Of a stretch of 64,000 bases of DNA, positions 49,501 through 61,702 are shown in pieces. Within the stretch, counting starts at the first letter, position 1. Each line of letters opens with the position of its first letter. A model generated the notes under the pieces. The model had not been told where the DNA came from. It worked only from the letters and a program-made list of their open reading frames with translations, and did no database searches. The stretch is from Scatophagus argus (taxonomy: Eukaryota; Chordata; Actinopteri; Scatophagidae): positions 20,820,818-20,884,817 of the forward strand of contig NC_058506.1 of NCBI RefSeq assembly GCF_020382885.2. Reading direction: 5' to 3'. Position numbers and translations under genes: made by a program.

Positions 49501-52138
49501 AATGATATTTCCACATACTGTAAGCGTGCTGAGGACAATGAGCAAGTTGTCACAGGTGTTCACACAGGTACAAGTCACTGAAGTGGCAGCATGTGACACC
49601 TGATGCGACATGCTCAGGCTACTGACTGACGCAGGATTGAAGTTTTGATGAAGGTGTTGGTTTCTCATCTTTAGGCTCTTCCAGAAATCAATGAGTATGG
49701 TGGAAAAGCTTATTTTGGAACTGGTTTGGAACTCAGAAGTGGTTCTTGATACCCAACCAGGTGATCGGTACTAAACATCCACAAAAACATCCATCATTCG
49801 AGGCAGCCTGATTCAAAATAAGGACTGAAGAGGATAATACATGCATACTGCATGTCTGAGTACCTCTGAGGAAGCTCCTGCTCTGGCCAGTCCTGGTAGT
49901 ACCTGATGAAGAACCTCTCAGCATCCTCTCTCTCTCCATGAGACACTGCACCCCCATTCAACACCACGACGGACGGCAGCCTGCAGGAACAGGTTAGACG
50001 GTAAATAAGTTTAAAAATGTGCATGCGTGTAAAAGCTGAGGGTTTGATGAGCGTGTGCATGTAAGATCAAACTCACTGAGCTAAAACGAGGCTACGTCTC
50101 TCGTGGGTGGTGTAAGGCTGCAATAAAGGGATCCCCTTTGCTTTGACTTCCTCCAGCTTAGGGAGGAAATTCAGCCTTTCAATGTCCTCCCATTTACTAA
50201 GCCCTGAAAAACACACCACCACAGAGCTTTAGGGCCAGGGTGAATATTGTTTACACACACGGGACGGTGAAAACAGCCTTCATTAGCCGTCTCACACCTG
50301 AGTTGTTGAGGTTGATGCTGCGCAGGTTGGGGAAGAGGCGCTGCAGCGTTTCCTGAGTGTCACCCACAGAGTCCAGACTATTATTGGCCAGCACCAGTGT
50401 GCTCAGGCTCGGGTACATCATCCCAAACTTCCTCACTTCCGCCCATTCATGCAGCTGGTTGTCTGCGATCTGCAGCAGGCGTAGAGATGGACAGACGGCG
50501 TGGGACTCTGACACGGTGCTGTAGTCGTTCAGGCACAGGAAAAGCTCCTCCAGCCTGGATGATGAGGTCCATCGGTTTGACACACAGAAAAACACACATG
50601 GAAAAACATTTTTCAGGCCAAACTTGCTTAGGATGCTGTTGTTCTACAGACCAGAACCAACATCGCACATCTTTCTCTCAGTACTGACGTTTGTGGCCTC
50701 AAGCCCACGAGCTTCTGCTGAAAATATCCATCTTTAAAAACAGGTATTTTCCGAAGCAGGTTTGACTCAAAAACCCAATGATTTTCAGAGAACCACACAG
50801 CTCTATGGCACACGGGGCTGGTCTGTTAATTGGATTTGTGGACAGTAAGAAATATGAAAAATATGAAAATATAAACCTGCTTAGCGTCAAGAAGTATTTG
50901 GCACATGGTCACTGATAAAGTACTGCAGTACTGTTTAGAAGCCAGGAAAAACACCTGCTGTACACGCTGTTCTTCCCTGCCTTCACAACACTTCACCTAC
51001 TCTGGCATATGCTGTGTGAGCGTGTGCACGGTGTTCCAGCTGACGTGCGTGTTAATGAGGACCAGTTCTCGGACCCTGGAGAAAACGTCAGCCATGCTGG
51101 GCTCCAGCTCGACGCCGCCCAGGGGGTTGGTGCTCAGATTGAGGAAGTTCAGGCGGGGGACGTTGGAGACAATGGTGCAGATCTGGCAACCCACAAGCAT
51201 TAACAACAGAGAGAACATTAAATATATATAATATTTATTTCTAGCAATACTAATGCATGCATCTATGCATCTGTGTGATACATACTGTACTTTTTTCTTG
51301 CCTAGATTCATTTTAAAGCTTTATTTACTAGTTTCAGAGTAAGATTATTAATACAAAACATGATCTAAAAAACTACTAATTTATTATGCATTTAAGACTA
51401 ATCTCCCTTGCAGTATAGAGGGTAATTAAGATAAGCCGCACAGTAACAATGCTGTTCTACAATATAAATGACAGAAATGGGGCAGTCTGCCTAATGACTA
51501 CTTTTACTTTTGATAATTTTACTACTTCTGTACTTTTACTGCAGTAAACTTCAGCATGCAGAGCTTTTAAAGTAAGTCTATGCTGCGGTACTGCTACATT
51601 TACTTTTACTTAGTAAAAGTACTTGTTCCTCCACAGGATGCAGGCAAAACTTGTTGTAAAAAGTCTTCTCAGCTGCAAACTTCCTGCTCGAAGCCTGTGA
51701 GACATTCTACCTTCAGCTTTCTTCAGCGCCTTGTCTCGTCTTTGACGGACACTCACCTCGACCCAGTCACTGAGCTGATTGTGGGACAAGTCCAGCTCCA
51801 CCACATGGCCACAGAAGGCTGCGATGTCTGAACTGTCGCCGGCTTTAGTCATTCCACTGTGATCCAGAACGAGTGTGCTGGGCAAGAACAGGCGATCTGC
51901 ACACAAGCAAACAGGCTTTTCATCCTCTGCAATGAACAACTACAAAGACGTGGTGCTACACATCTCACATGAGCAGTCATCATCATCGTCGTCGTCGTCT
52001 CTCACCTTTGACGGGGGAACCTGGCGGGCTGGACAGAACCACTACCCCCTGGCCGTAGGGGAAATTCTCTGGGTTGTACTTCTCACTGATGACTTGGACG
52101 AATGTGCGCGCCTCCTCTTCATCGGACGACGACTCCAT
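46553..52138 (-). CDS. tbcel: Tubulin folding cofactor E-like protein, 7 coding exons (433 aa)
   Basis: Exons in order: 52006-52138, 51757-51896, 51001-51182, 50298-50554, 50077-50203, 49864-49980, 46553-46898. They total 1302 nt with consistent phases; human TBCEL is about 424 aa. The N-terminus is [20 protein letters not shown], followed by [12 protein letters not shown], the family's conserved opening. The middle is leucine-rich repeats ([82 protein letters not shown]). The C-terminus is a ubiquitin-like fold ([20 protein letters not shown], then [16 protein letters not shown]). There is no CAP-Gly domain, which separates it from TBCE. The family acts on tubulin and destabilises microtubules (family knowledge). 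The coding start exon has its own acceptor at 52148 (CACTCAG|GGCTGG), so the 5' UTR is split. The last intron (46899-49863) holds a poly-A tract at 49247-49266 and nothing else recognised. Confidence 0.95.
49247..49266 (+). repeat. Poly-A tract in tbcel last intron
   Basis: Twenty consecutive A after tgtttatt. It could be the tail of an old retroposed fragment, but no body is recognisable. Confidence 0.85.
51400..51640 (-). repeat. Dispersed AGTAC/TACTT repeat in tbcel intron 2
   Basis: Read on the minus strand, the blocks appear in the same order as at 14485-14730: gtacttttactaagtaaaag, agctctgcatgctgaagttt, gcagtaaaagtacagaagta, gtagtcattaggcagactgc, ccatttctgtc. Confidence 0.6.
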
Positions 52139-52284
52139 GGTTCCAGCCCTGAGTGGGCATCCGAAGCACAGACCATGAAACAGAGGGTGGAAACAACACA
52201 ACCAGCTTTATAATTCGATCGACTAACCCCGGCAACAGGTATGACAGGCCCTGTGACGAGACCCGAACCGACTCTTCCGCTTCC

Positions 52285-52545
52285 TGTCTGTGGGACCCAT
52301 CCATCCATTTTCTATACTGCTTATCCATCAGTGTCATGAGGGGAGCTGGAGCCTATCCCAGCTGACCACGGGCGAGAGGCGGGGTACGCCCTGGACTGGT
52401 TGCCAGTCAATCGCAGGGCCAACACACAAAGACAAACAACCACACACTCTCACACTCACACCTAGGGGCAATTTAGAGTAGCCAATTAACCTAACGTGCA
52501 TGTTTTGGAGTACCCAGAGAAAAAACCACTGCACCACCATGCCGC
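52285..52545 (+). repeat. Non-LTR-type dispersed repeat fragment (CCATCCATTTTCTATACTGCTT)
   Basis: The order is ccatccatccattttctata, ctgcttatccatcagtgtca, ggagctggagcctatcccag, ctggttgccagtcaatcgca, gggccaacacacaaagacaa, cacctaggggcaatttagag and agccaattaacctaacgtgc. This is a very common interspersed sequence in teleost genomes, usually attributed to non-LTR retrotransposon 3' ends. The family is not certain from memory. It sits in the first intron of tbcel, about 150 bases upstream of the coding start. Confidence 0.8.
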
Positions 52546-52780
52546 CTGTCTGTGGGACCTCCAACTAAAATGCTTCTATTAAAGTTTTTAAAAATAGACC
52601 CTGAGTGTTTAGTTTCATAGTTAAGGTTCAGTAAAACACCTTAGCACTGTAGTAAACATGACAGAAACGGAAAATTTCGAAATGTGTTGGGGTTTACTTT
52701 AAGCTGTGAATTTTGTGTTCTTGTGAGTATTTAAAAAGGCACCAGGAAGGACACGTGACATCAACTCAAAATGAACTACA

Positions 52781-52815
<35 letters not shown>
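52781..52815 (+). repeat. (TG)n microsatellite
   Basis: TG dinucleotide run in the tbcel 5' intron. Confidence 0.95.
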
Positions 52816-52816
<1 letters not shown>

Positions 52817-55396
52817 CTTACTGATGTGTGATATTTTTGCTGCTCAACAGCATAAACTAAAACAAGCCCCGACAATGAACCTGCCGAGAGTTTCACTGAA
52901 GCTTTTTACTGTACGTCGTCAGGAAGTCATTTTCCCCAAACAATCCTCAAAGTCACGAGCACTTTCAAAGGCTTTTATACAAGCAACAAATAAAAACTCA
53001 TTAGAAGCACTTTTCTGGCGTGGGGGACAACAAAAGCAGCAGGAGCACGAAGACTTTGTGTATTTACCAGGGAGGTAACGCAGGTGAACACTTTGACACA
53101 GCACACAAAGAGCAGCAGGTCAATCAGTGTCAAAACCGCCTAAAAAACCAAAGGATATTAAAGGCCTTCAGAGCAAAGAAACGAGTGAGTGAACAAAACA
53201 GATCGAGTCACTTTATGTGCACGCGTCCTTGTGTGTTTGTGCAGCACATTTTTACTCGTTGGTCCTGTTGGCTGAAACTTGCTGAAACTTGAAACTCGCT
53301 GGCAGACATTTTCCTTCAGCGTTCGGCGTTTCTCTGTGCACGCGCTGCACAAAAACGCCTAAAAATAACCCATCAACATCACAGAAAAACCTACAGGACA
53401 CCGAGGCAGAAACGTGAGAGGCAGCGCAGCACTGACACGAGCAGGTGCAGCGTCGACACCACAGACTGCCGAGCCACCTGCTCCGCTCTTCCTGCCTGCT
53501 GCTGAAATAATCAAACATTTAACACAACAATTAACTGCAAATAATTCTGATCACTGATTAGTCTTTTCAGCAAAAACACCCAGATGTGACTTTTCCAAAG
53601 CGTGACTTTGCTGCTTCTCTCTCTCATTTTGTGTCTGTGTGGCGTTAACATGTCGGCTCGGACTCTGCGGTGTTATAAGAGCGTTTTAATGTACTTGTGG
53701 ACATTTTGTGAACAAAACAAGAAAGTCGCAGCACCAACCGTGCAGTTGACACACATAAACAGTGAAAATAAAAACCCTTTGGACTTTGAAAGCCAACGGC
53801 CGACGGCTGACTGCCGGCCTGGCAATCATTTGCGAAACTTACTGCTGCAGAGATGGCAGCAGCAGCAGTGGAGGCGACGTCAGCAAAAGCAGCAGTAATG
53901 AAGGTGTGAGCAGAGCAGCAGCATCTCGTTCACGCCTGCTGATGCAGCGTGCCAAAAACCAAAGCAATTTTCCCCGCTTGAACGCATGTTAGTCAGTCAG
54001 TACACAAAGATGCTTTTGATATCTCTGACAGTATGATTTTGCCATGACAACATCCGTATCAGGACACACAATCAGGACCTTGTGTGGACACACACAGCAC
54101 CCAGTGGTCAGGACTCGCCGTCCCGCTTGAACCCTGATCAGTCCTATCAGTTTCAGACAAACGGGGTCTGATCATCTGAACCTCAGCCCACCTGAGATGG
54201 AGTGTTTGCATCGAGACTGCGTCTGATGTTTCTGTCATAGACGGTTTCTTGTTTCACAGATCATCCAATTCATACGTCTGTTGTCACGGAGACCAAAGGG
54301 AAGACTGTTTCCACCAACACATCAGATCACACGTCTGCCCGCATGCTGAGGGAAAATGTTGCTGAGAACTTTGATGAAACAAGAAGAGGAGCGTCTAGAA
54401 AAGAAGTTTGGGAACTGCAGAGCACTCATTTATATGCATGCAAATATAAAAATGTCTTTGTGGCACATGAACGGAAGGAAAACAGGCTTTGCTAAACATC
54501 AAAGGGAGTGAAACGTGCATTATAAGGCTCACAAAAGGAAGGTAGAGCGACAGCTGGGCTCCTGGCAGGGTCGAGAAAACAACCGAGTCCAGTCCAGCAC
54601 AAAGCACCGACAACAACTCGTCTCAAAGAGGCCTGATGAGCAGATGTCACACTGAGGTTATACTGTCGGCTAAAGAGAGAAACACACCCATTTCAAACCG
54701 TGCCATGCTGCCTTTGTCGGGCCATCGGTTACAGTTCCTGAGCGTTTTCATTTGCATGTTTGAAAACTAACATTAGGCTACTCACCACTGCCCTCCGCTG
54801 TGCCGTTTAACGCAGTGGCAACCACACCAGCCTCATTCAAAGTTTGGCCGTTTTACAGAAAGCAACAAACAACTTTAATTGATGTTTTAATGCCGAACTG
54901 ATTGGCGACCGACAACGATTAATAAAAGATCAAAAGTATTAGTGTACCTGTTATATTCATATGCAAATACGCAAAGCAACACTGAACTTGCAGTTTTTTG
55001 AACCGGGTTGGGCGAAGCCTTCTCGGAGCCAGTGAGAGCGCAGGGCACGTTTGGGGGGGCTGCCTGTGACCGAGGCCTGCTGCTTAACGGCGCTCCTGCA
55101 GGATTCGGCTGCACAATAACAAACTGAAATCGACATGTCCGCAGCGGCGGGGGGGACATTTCTTCAGTTCAGCCACACACGTCTACGACAGCAGTGTCGA
55201 AAAAAGTGCGTGACATGTTTGGAGTACGAGGCTGTGCTGCACCGCAACTATAACGTTACCTTTATTGACAAAATGAATATTTCGGAGGCTGACGGCACCG
55301 GGCCGCCGTCCTCACCGCCAAAGCCGACGCCACATGTCACCAGTCGGGCTGAATTTTGCAGCCGATGCGGTTTATTTTGAGACTGATTGCACTCAC

Positions 55397-55470
55397 CGTC
55401 CCCGGATCCCCCTCAGTGTTGTGTTTGTTTTTATTGTACTTCGGTTAGTTGACAGTTTAAGACACGCCCA
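55397..55470 (-). other. tbcel: Probable noncoding first exon / CpG promoter of tbcel
   Basis: On the minus strand GGGGATCCGGGGACG|GTGAGTGCAA is a near-ideal donor inside a locally CpG-rich patch (about 55,020-55,480), and an upstream 5' UTR exon is required by the acceptor at 52148. The distance (about 3.2 kb) is plausible. The outer end of the exon is not defined by the sequence. Confidence 0.4.
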
Positions 55471-56037
55471 CTGCACCGGAAATTACGTAGTTTGAACTGC
55501 TTGTATTTTTCTATATTCTTTGTGAAACGCAGCACGCTGCAAGGAGAGGAATAGAAAAACGTCAAATAATAACACACTCAAGTCACACGCGTGTTAAATA
55601 CATTTAAACGTGAAAAGTGAACGGAGGTGCGCTGGACTTAAACGTGCACGAGAACCTACCTGCGTGTTTTGATTTTGATTCTTGGTGACGCAATTTCAGC
55701 TTGGCTCGTTTTACTGTTATCTCCCTAAATGTATAAATATGTTATTAAAGTCAGATAATAAAAGAAATATGCATGAAGTAAGACGGTTAGAGAGCTGAAC
55801 TGGCAAACAAAACCAAAACAATAACCCGTTTAAAAAATGCCAATAAAGAAACGAACCTTACACTGAAGACATTTTTGCAATGGGAACTAAATTAACTCCT
55901 CATATACACAAACATGTGCGGTGTGAGTCTAACTGGTATTTAATCATTTGCTCCAGCCTTTCCTTAACGTAAAATGCTAAACAGAAAATGTTTTCCCAGC
56001 AGCTTTCGTGGCATGAAAACAAACCTGCCATTTGCTG

Positions 56038-56052
56038 CCAGCAGATGGCAGC
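56038..56052 (+). promoter_or_regulatory. CTCF-like motif, full core match
   Basis: CCAGCAGATGGCAGC fits CCASYAGRKGGCR at every position. It lies between the divergent tbcel and plekhb1 promoters. Motif match only. Confidence 0.35.
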
Positions 56053-57381
56053 AGCGCCACAGGTTGTACAGCCAACAGGTTGAGCCCGACCTCCTCTTCT
56101 CCTGCGGTGGGATTAGACATAAATCATATAAATCATATATATCATATCATGTTGTGTCTTAAGCAGACCACCTGCAGACCACATGCTTCTCGCTGACTTG
56201 TTTTAATAAACATATTGCTCCTCTCAGTTCCTGCGTGTTTTCTTTTACCGTCTTCTGACTGAGTTGAACTCTTTGGTGAAAATCAAATAAAACCAACAAA
56301 GCATCTCAGATTTCTCTGATCAAAACTCAACACGTCTGCTGTTTAAACTGAAGTTGTTGTGGTTACCTGAAAAATCGCCACACAAGAAGGCAATTGACTA
56401 TTTGTACACACCACAAGGGTGTCCTGGGATGGAGCAAAAGGTGGAATCTCATCCCTCTAATGAGAGCACATAAGAGATCTTTTAGCATAATGCATTTCAG
56501 TAGAAAACCGCCACCGACTTCAGCTTCAAAATGTCGACGGAGTTTGTGAACTTGTACGTCAACAGATTTTTGATTTTGTACCTTGGACCTTTTTCCACAG
56601 CAGAACATGTGGACTCGTAGGAAAAGCACAGGTGTTACTGACAGCATTATGACAGCGTGTCCCACCAGGCCGTGACACTGCGACCCTGGAAACGAAGCAG
56701 CTCAATGCAGTTCGGCCACTATGACATTTATCTTTAATTATTTACACCTGCGAGCTCATGACTGGTCAAAATGCCTTCAGTGAAAACAGCCTACGTTCTG
56801 ATATGGGAGTTCTGATAGAGAGTCCATTGCATGTGAGGGCTCCAGAGAGCCCAGCGGTGTCTCTCAGGATGGTACCAAGACAAAGAGAAGCAAGAGGAAG
56901 GGCAGCCATGACAGACAGGAACCCGGCGAGAGGAGGAGGGTCAGCAGCCACGGCTCTGCACGGGGTCAGAGGTCACGGAAGAAACTCTCGCAGGGCATCA
57001 GTCGCAGCAACGTGGATGTTACCTGTGCTACGACAGCACTGCTAGCATGGATAAAACTGAGAGAAAGCAACAACCACAAAGGATTTTAGGTCAACAGTTC
57101 AGGTTCAGGAAGTGACAGCACAACTCAGGGCTCAAATAATGCAGCCCTGCCACACAGCCAATGGATTCACGAGGAGATCCAAAAGGTTCGTCTGGCAGCG
57201 AGAGAACTTCATGTTCACGCAGAGTCATCAGGAGGCTCGAGGTTCAGGGAGGCTACAGTCACTGCTTGGCACATGACTTACAGAGCGCACCACTGTTTTC
57301 TGTAAGCCATAAAAAGGAAATGATGTCACTAAACATCCTGGGAGGACTCTCATAACTGACCTGAGGACAGCTGCAATTAGG

Positions 57382-57605
57382 CTAATCCTCATGTTGTTGT
57401 TTCAGCGCTGGGATTAATTTGTGAGTGTTATGTATGTGCACACGTGAAAACAGCACAGGGTTCACACCGGTTGAGTTTACCCTCAGTCAACAATCTAAAC
57501 AAAAGGTACGACGGATGGCGTGTGAATCGGGAGCAGTAATCAGTCCAGAAAGAGCGAGGAGGATGAGAAGGGACGAGAGGGCGTGCTCGAACACTCTGCT
57601 AATCC
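57382..57605. promoter_or_regulatory. Cluster of CRX/OTX-type homeodomain motifs upstream of plekhb1
   Basis: CTAATCC at 57382-57388, GGATTA at 57411-57416 (reverse orientation) and CTAATCC at 57599-57605 lie 190-415 bases upstream of the plekhb1 start codon. PLEKHB1 (PHR1) is known to be abundant in photoreceptors, where CRX/OTX factors act; the link here is inference. Confidence 0.35.
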
Positions 57606-57687
57606 AGAATGATCCTGTGAGTCAGCCTTAGTCCTGGCCAGAGCCACATTAATCTACGAGCACCTCGCCGTCTGGGGGTCGGCGGGG

Positions 57688-57694
57688 ATATAAA
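57688..57694 (+). promoter_or_regulatory. TATA-like box of plekhb1
   Basis: ATATAAA, flanked by GC-rich sequence, lies 103-109 bases before the start codon. That implies a transcription start near 57720 and a short 5' UTR without an intron. Confidence 0.5.
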
Positions 57695-57796
57695 CACAGG
57701 CAGAGCGGCCCGAAACCAGCTTCTGGATCTTTTACAAAAGCCAAAACTTAAATTTCAGCTTCTGCTCCTCCTGGATTTTTCATTTTAGCGGAACAC

Positions 57797-60700
57797 ATGG
57801 CGCTCCTGAGGTCAGGCTGGCTGTGGAGACAGAGTGAGTAGATACAGGACTTCAAGACTTCAAGGGGTCAGTTACAGCTTTAGCTGATGTGTTAAGGAGC
57901 ACAAAGTCAAGATCTGATTTATTTAAACTAATGCTGGCCACAATTATCATTATAAATTATTCTTTTTAAAAAATGATCAAATGAAAATTCCTAAAATTTG
58001 GATTTATTGAGAATCAAAATCAGCATCATTTGCAGCTTGAACTGGCAGAAAACTTTGAGTAGCCACTGAAATCAAAAGATTTCATTTCATACAACACGAC
58101 AAGAAAGATTTTTTCTAATTCTTCAAGAAGATATTCATACGTTTGATGTCAAAACTCTCCTTTGATTCCAAGTTTACTGGACTTTATTGTCAAGCCTAAA
58201 CATTATGGACGAAAACTGAAATGAACGACTGCCTTTCTGGCAGGCCGCACTTCAGAGGAGCTGCTGGGTTGATGTTACATGAATCCCTTTTTCCAAAGTC
58301 TAAAACACAACTAAGTAGAGACGACAGACGGGCATCTTGACTGATGCAGAAAACAAATATTTGATCTTTTGGAGAACACAGAATCATCTCTTCCACCAGC
58401 TGTGTTTTTGAGGCTTATACTGATATTTTTATACCAAAGAAATTCTCACCTGAAGTTCATCGCTTGGTATAAAGTCAGATGTGTTTGTGTCTTACGGAGA
58501 CCAACATTACTGAACTTCAGGTACACAGGATACTTCCCAGAAAGTGAAACCTGAACCTGTTATGAAACTGCAACCTTTGAAACTTATAATCCCATTAATT
58601 GTCCCTGGACATGTCTTAAAGTGGCTTATCCACAGGAGTCAATGGAGACGAAAACGGATCACATCCGAGAAAGAAACACGAAATCTGAACTGATGACTGA
58701 CTTGCATTCGGGTCATTGATCTGACACTGACTCAGCAATTACTTTAATCGACCTTCAGTTTGAGATCTTACTGCACAGACAAACACTGATGGTAAACTGC
58801 CACACGTGTGTCTCTTCCACAGCTTCCGTCCTAAAACGTTGGAAGTTAAACTGGTGCGACCTTTGGATAGACGGGAGTCTTTGCTTCTACAAGACTGACA
58901 GCAGGCGAGAGCTGGAGCACCGCGTCAGCCTCAAGATAGCCTGCGTGGATGTGAGATCTGGTCTGGAATGTGGAGGTAAATCACGGCGCCATTTCACCAT
59001 GTGTCCGAACGCCCCAACGTAATCGCCGGAGTGTTAGATGTTGGCACAGCACGTTTCTGCAAAGCACATGCATTCATTGCATTCCTTTACATTTCAACGC
59101 CGTACGTAAGGTCTGGTTGGCTTTAGGCATAAAAAACCCCGCCCTCATTGCCTTAAAATACCTGGTTTTTCCTTCCACTATACAAAAAAGAATCCAACAT
59201 ATCTTGGATATGGGAGCTGCCATCTTGCACTGGTGACATCATTTGGAGCCAGAGTCTGGACAGTAGTGATTTGGTACCTGAGGCCTCGTCCATCCAGCCA
59301 TCTGACTCCATCACTGCTGTGACTATAGTCCTGATGGTATTAAATAAAGGGGGTGTAATGAGTCACAACGAGACTGAAGCCGTTCTGAGGGATTTCAGTG
59401 ACTCCAACAGTATTCATACTGACAAACGAGCATGCAAACAGACTACTACATAACATCAATGGGAAAGCATGAAAGGTTGCTTAGTTTATTTTTGTAAACC
59501 TTCAAGCTGAACATCCATTTGTTGAAATGACTGTGTCTTAGTTTAATCACATAAATGTCAACATAAAGCTTCTGTCGTTCCATGAGGTTTTGATTGACAG
59601 AACGCTGATGAAATTCTGCTCGAACTTTGGGCGAATTAACTTTTCTTCAACTGGTCTGCGGCCTGCAGGTATGACTCCCCCAGAGAATAATCCCAGGGAG
59701 AACCGCGTCATGGTTGTGCTCAAAGATGGCTCAACAGTCAACCTGTGTGCCAACAGTGAGGATGAATCCATGTAAGTACCCTCACTTCCTGTCCCGGTCT
59801 CTCAGCCTCGCTTTACGACCATCCATCAGTTCTTCACTTCTTCTTGTTCATGTCTTTGTCAGAGCGTGGAAACTGACTCTGCTAGAGACCAGGAGGAACC
59901 CGGTGAGTGATCTGTGACACCACCTTTTCACTCTCTTTTAACTCCCACCGCAGAGTTAAAAGAGGTGTTTTCTGTCTTTAGGTGTTCACATACGACCCGT
60001 ACGACGACGCGTACCAAGCAGTCCCCATCAACAGCTACCAGACGGTCTACATCACGCCTGGAGCAGGACCGGGTATGTCAACACAAAACCAGTCCTAAGC
60101 TTTTGACTTTGCTAACTGACTATTTAAAATCCAGATATTTAGAAACATTTGTGCTGAGTGCTTTAATTTAGTTTTGCATGTAGGATTTTCACTTTCAGAG
60201 TAGCAGATATTTACATTGTGGTATTTTTACTTTTAGTAGGCCGAGTCAAGTGAACTGCTGCTTCCACAGCAAACAAGATTTGGCTCGTTCAACAACAAGA
60301 AACTTTGCTTGTTTTTACAAGATTCGTTTGAGGTTGTACAAAGATATTTTTCATAATGAAATTCACAAAATTGTTAGATGGGCTACCAAATCGATCATTT
60401 TCTATAAGAAACATTTTTTTAAATGAAGACACATAATTTTATCTTGATTGACTGAGAAACGTCTGACTTACTTCATGATATGAACACAGCGGCGGCTGCG
60501 GCCAACAAACGGACATGCGCACAGGCCTGCCTGAAGTCCCGGGCTGAGCGAGCCGAGTCCCACAGCTTCCGGTGACGAACGTGATGAAGAGTCGGTGGAC
60601 CGCAGTAGAAATTTGAGACTTTGGTTTAATTCTCTTCCTCTTTTGACCTCCTCGTCCACAGTCTGCCATGTCTCTCTCCCTTTGGCTAGTCTTACCTGCA

Positions 60701-61702
60701 CGCACCTGGCCGGGCTTAAACTCTGGAGCGTTTGATTTGTGTTTCTTGGCGTGCTCACCGGGCGGTGCATCAGATATTGATAAAGTAAAATAAACTTTTT
60801 TTTTTTTCTTTTTTTTTTGACCCGCGCATAGTTACTGTAGGAGCCAAATGCAATGTTATGGGGAAGCATGGTGACTTTGTATTTGCTGTGGGTACCACAG
60901 GGGGCGCTGTGGTCATTCAGGCCATAAAAGGGTATATATGTAATGTTCCCATTACATTTGGGTCCATCAGGTGTTGTGTGACCCCGGAAGGGCAAACGGT
61001 TTTTGACCACTAGGGTGTTGTAGGTGTTGTATGTTGGGAGGATGAATGGACACATTTTTGTTGCTCCGAGAACAAACCTTGTATGATGGAACAGTCAATG
61101 GAGACGCGTGGACTCATTCCTGATCTAGAAAGAAAATTTGGACAACTTCAGCTACGTCAGATAGGTCGCTCCGGGGTCAAACCCCTCAGTAGCTTGTAGT
61201 AGGCTAAGCTCCTATAACAATTACAGTTCTTATAGTAACATTAGTAATGTGTGTAAAACCAAGTATTAATTTGTGTGTATTTTAATGTTTTTTCTTTTAC
61301 TTGAGTTCATATGGAAACAGGTGGTTAACCTACACCTTGTCCGAACGAGCAGCAGTAGTTCTTGTAGCCCCACATCTCAGTGCTTTGACAACCGATGGTG
61401 ACGATGGTGAAAATATCCATCACAACAAGCGTCTGATGCTGATTCGGTGCTGACAACCCTGAGCTCCTTCGTTTCTACTCTTTGGCCAGCACAGATTGAC
61501 AGGTTGACCGCCAACAGGTTGACCACCCACATTAACTGTCCTCCCTCTGGTGTCCTCGTGTCTCTCAGGGACCCACCAGGTGGTTGTTCAGAGGGACCCA
61601 TTTGACGGAGTGGTGGAGACGGTAGCACTGGGATTGCTGGCAGGAATGGCAGCAGGAACAGCCATGCGATCCTTCCTCTGGATGCCCCTCTTCTTCTGCT
61701 GA
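57797..61702 (+). CDS. plekhb1: Pleckstrin homology domain-containing family B member 1 (evectin-1/PHR1), 6 exons (185 aa)
   Basis: Exons: 57797-57833, 58823-58975, 59669-59771, 59863-59902, 59982-60072, 61569-61702. They total 558 nt with matching phases. The N-terminus is MALLRSGWLWRQ, then a PH domain over about residues 5-110 with LKRWKLNWCDLWIDGSLCFY, RVSLKIACVDVRSGLECG, VMVVLKDGSTVNLCANSEDE and IAWKLTLLETRRNP. A Tyr/Pro-rich linker (VFTYDPYDDAYQAVPINSYQ) leads to VVVQRDPFD and a C-terminal hydrophobic anchor (VALGLLAGMAAGTAMRSFLW). The GLLAGMAAG block and opening motif match PLEKHB1/B2. The short N-terminus and linker favour B1 over B2, which has a longer Tyr/Pro-rich linker. These are membrane-associated proteins that bind phospholipids, rhodopsin/transducin and recycling-endosome components (family knowledge). 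Introns 58976-59668 and 60073-61568 contain repeat material. Confidence 0.9.
59195..59285 (+). repeat. Dispersed element, copy 2, in plekhb1 intron 2
   Basis: Counterpart of 5960-6062 in the same orientation: gatatgggagctgccatctt, gcactggtgacatcatttgg, agccagagtctggacagtag. The similarity stops near 59285. Confidence 0.6.
60170..60262 (-). repeat. Partial dispersed AGTAC/TACTT repeat in plekhb1 intron 5
   Basis: On the minus strand ctactaaaagtaaaaatacc, acaatgtaaatatctgctac, gaaagtgaaaatcctacatg. These are the first blocks of the element at 14485-14730. Confidence 0.5.
60805..61060 (-). mobile_element. Candidate A-tailed retroposed element in plekhb1 intron 5
   Basis: On the minus strand the sequence runs from about 61060 (caacaccctagtggtcaaaa) through gtttgcccttccggggtcac, acagcgccccctgtggtacc and gctcctacagtaactatgcg to an A-rich tract (A10 G A12). 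The tract's direction fits a retroposed element inserted on the minus strand. No coding motif or target-site duplication was confirmed and no family recognised. Confidence 0.35.

Larger units (their letters stand above)
52139..57796. other. tbcel 5' region and intergenic space to plekhb1
   Basis: Contains the tbcel 5' intron with a dispersed repeat (52285-52545) and a TG microsatellite, a CpG-rich patch around 55.0-55.5 kb with the probable tbcel first exon, a CTCF-like site at 56038 and the plekhb1 promoter side. The two genes are divergent. Short open frames in the region show no known family. Confidence 0.55.

Noticed and set aside
53602..53898. Plus-strand frame with a signal-peptide-like start
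   Set aside because: The hydrophobic start is followed by unpatterned sequence and a CAG-type simple repeat; no splice sites or homologues recognised.
55135..55380. 81-codon plus-strand frame with CxxC-like cysteines
   Set aside because: It lies in the CpG-rich tbcel promoter patch, has no exon partners, and the cysteine spacing matches no known zinc finger.
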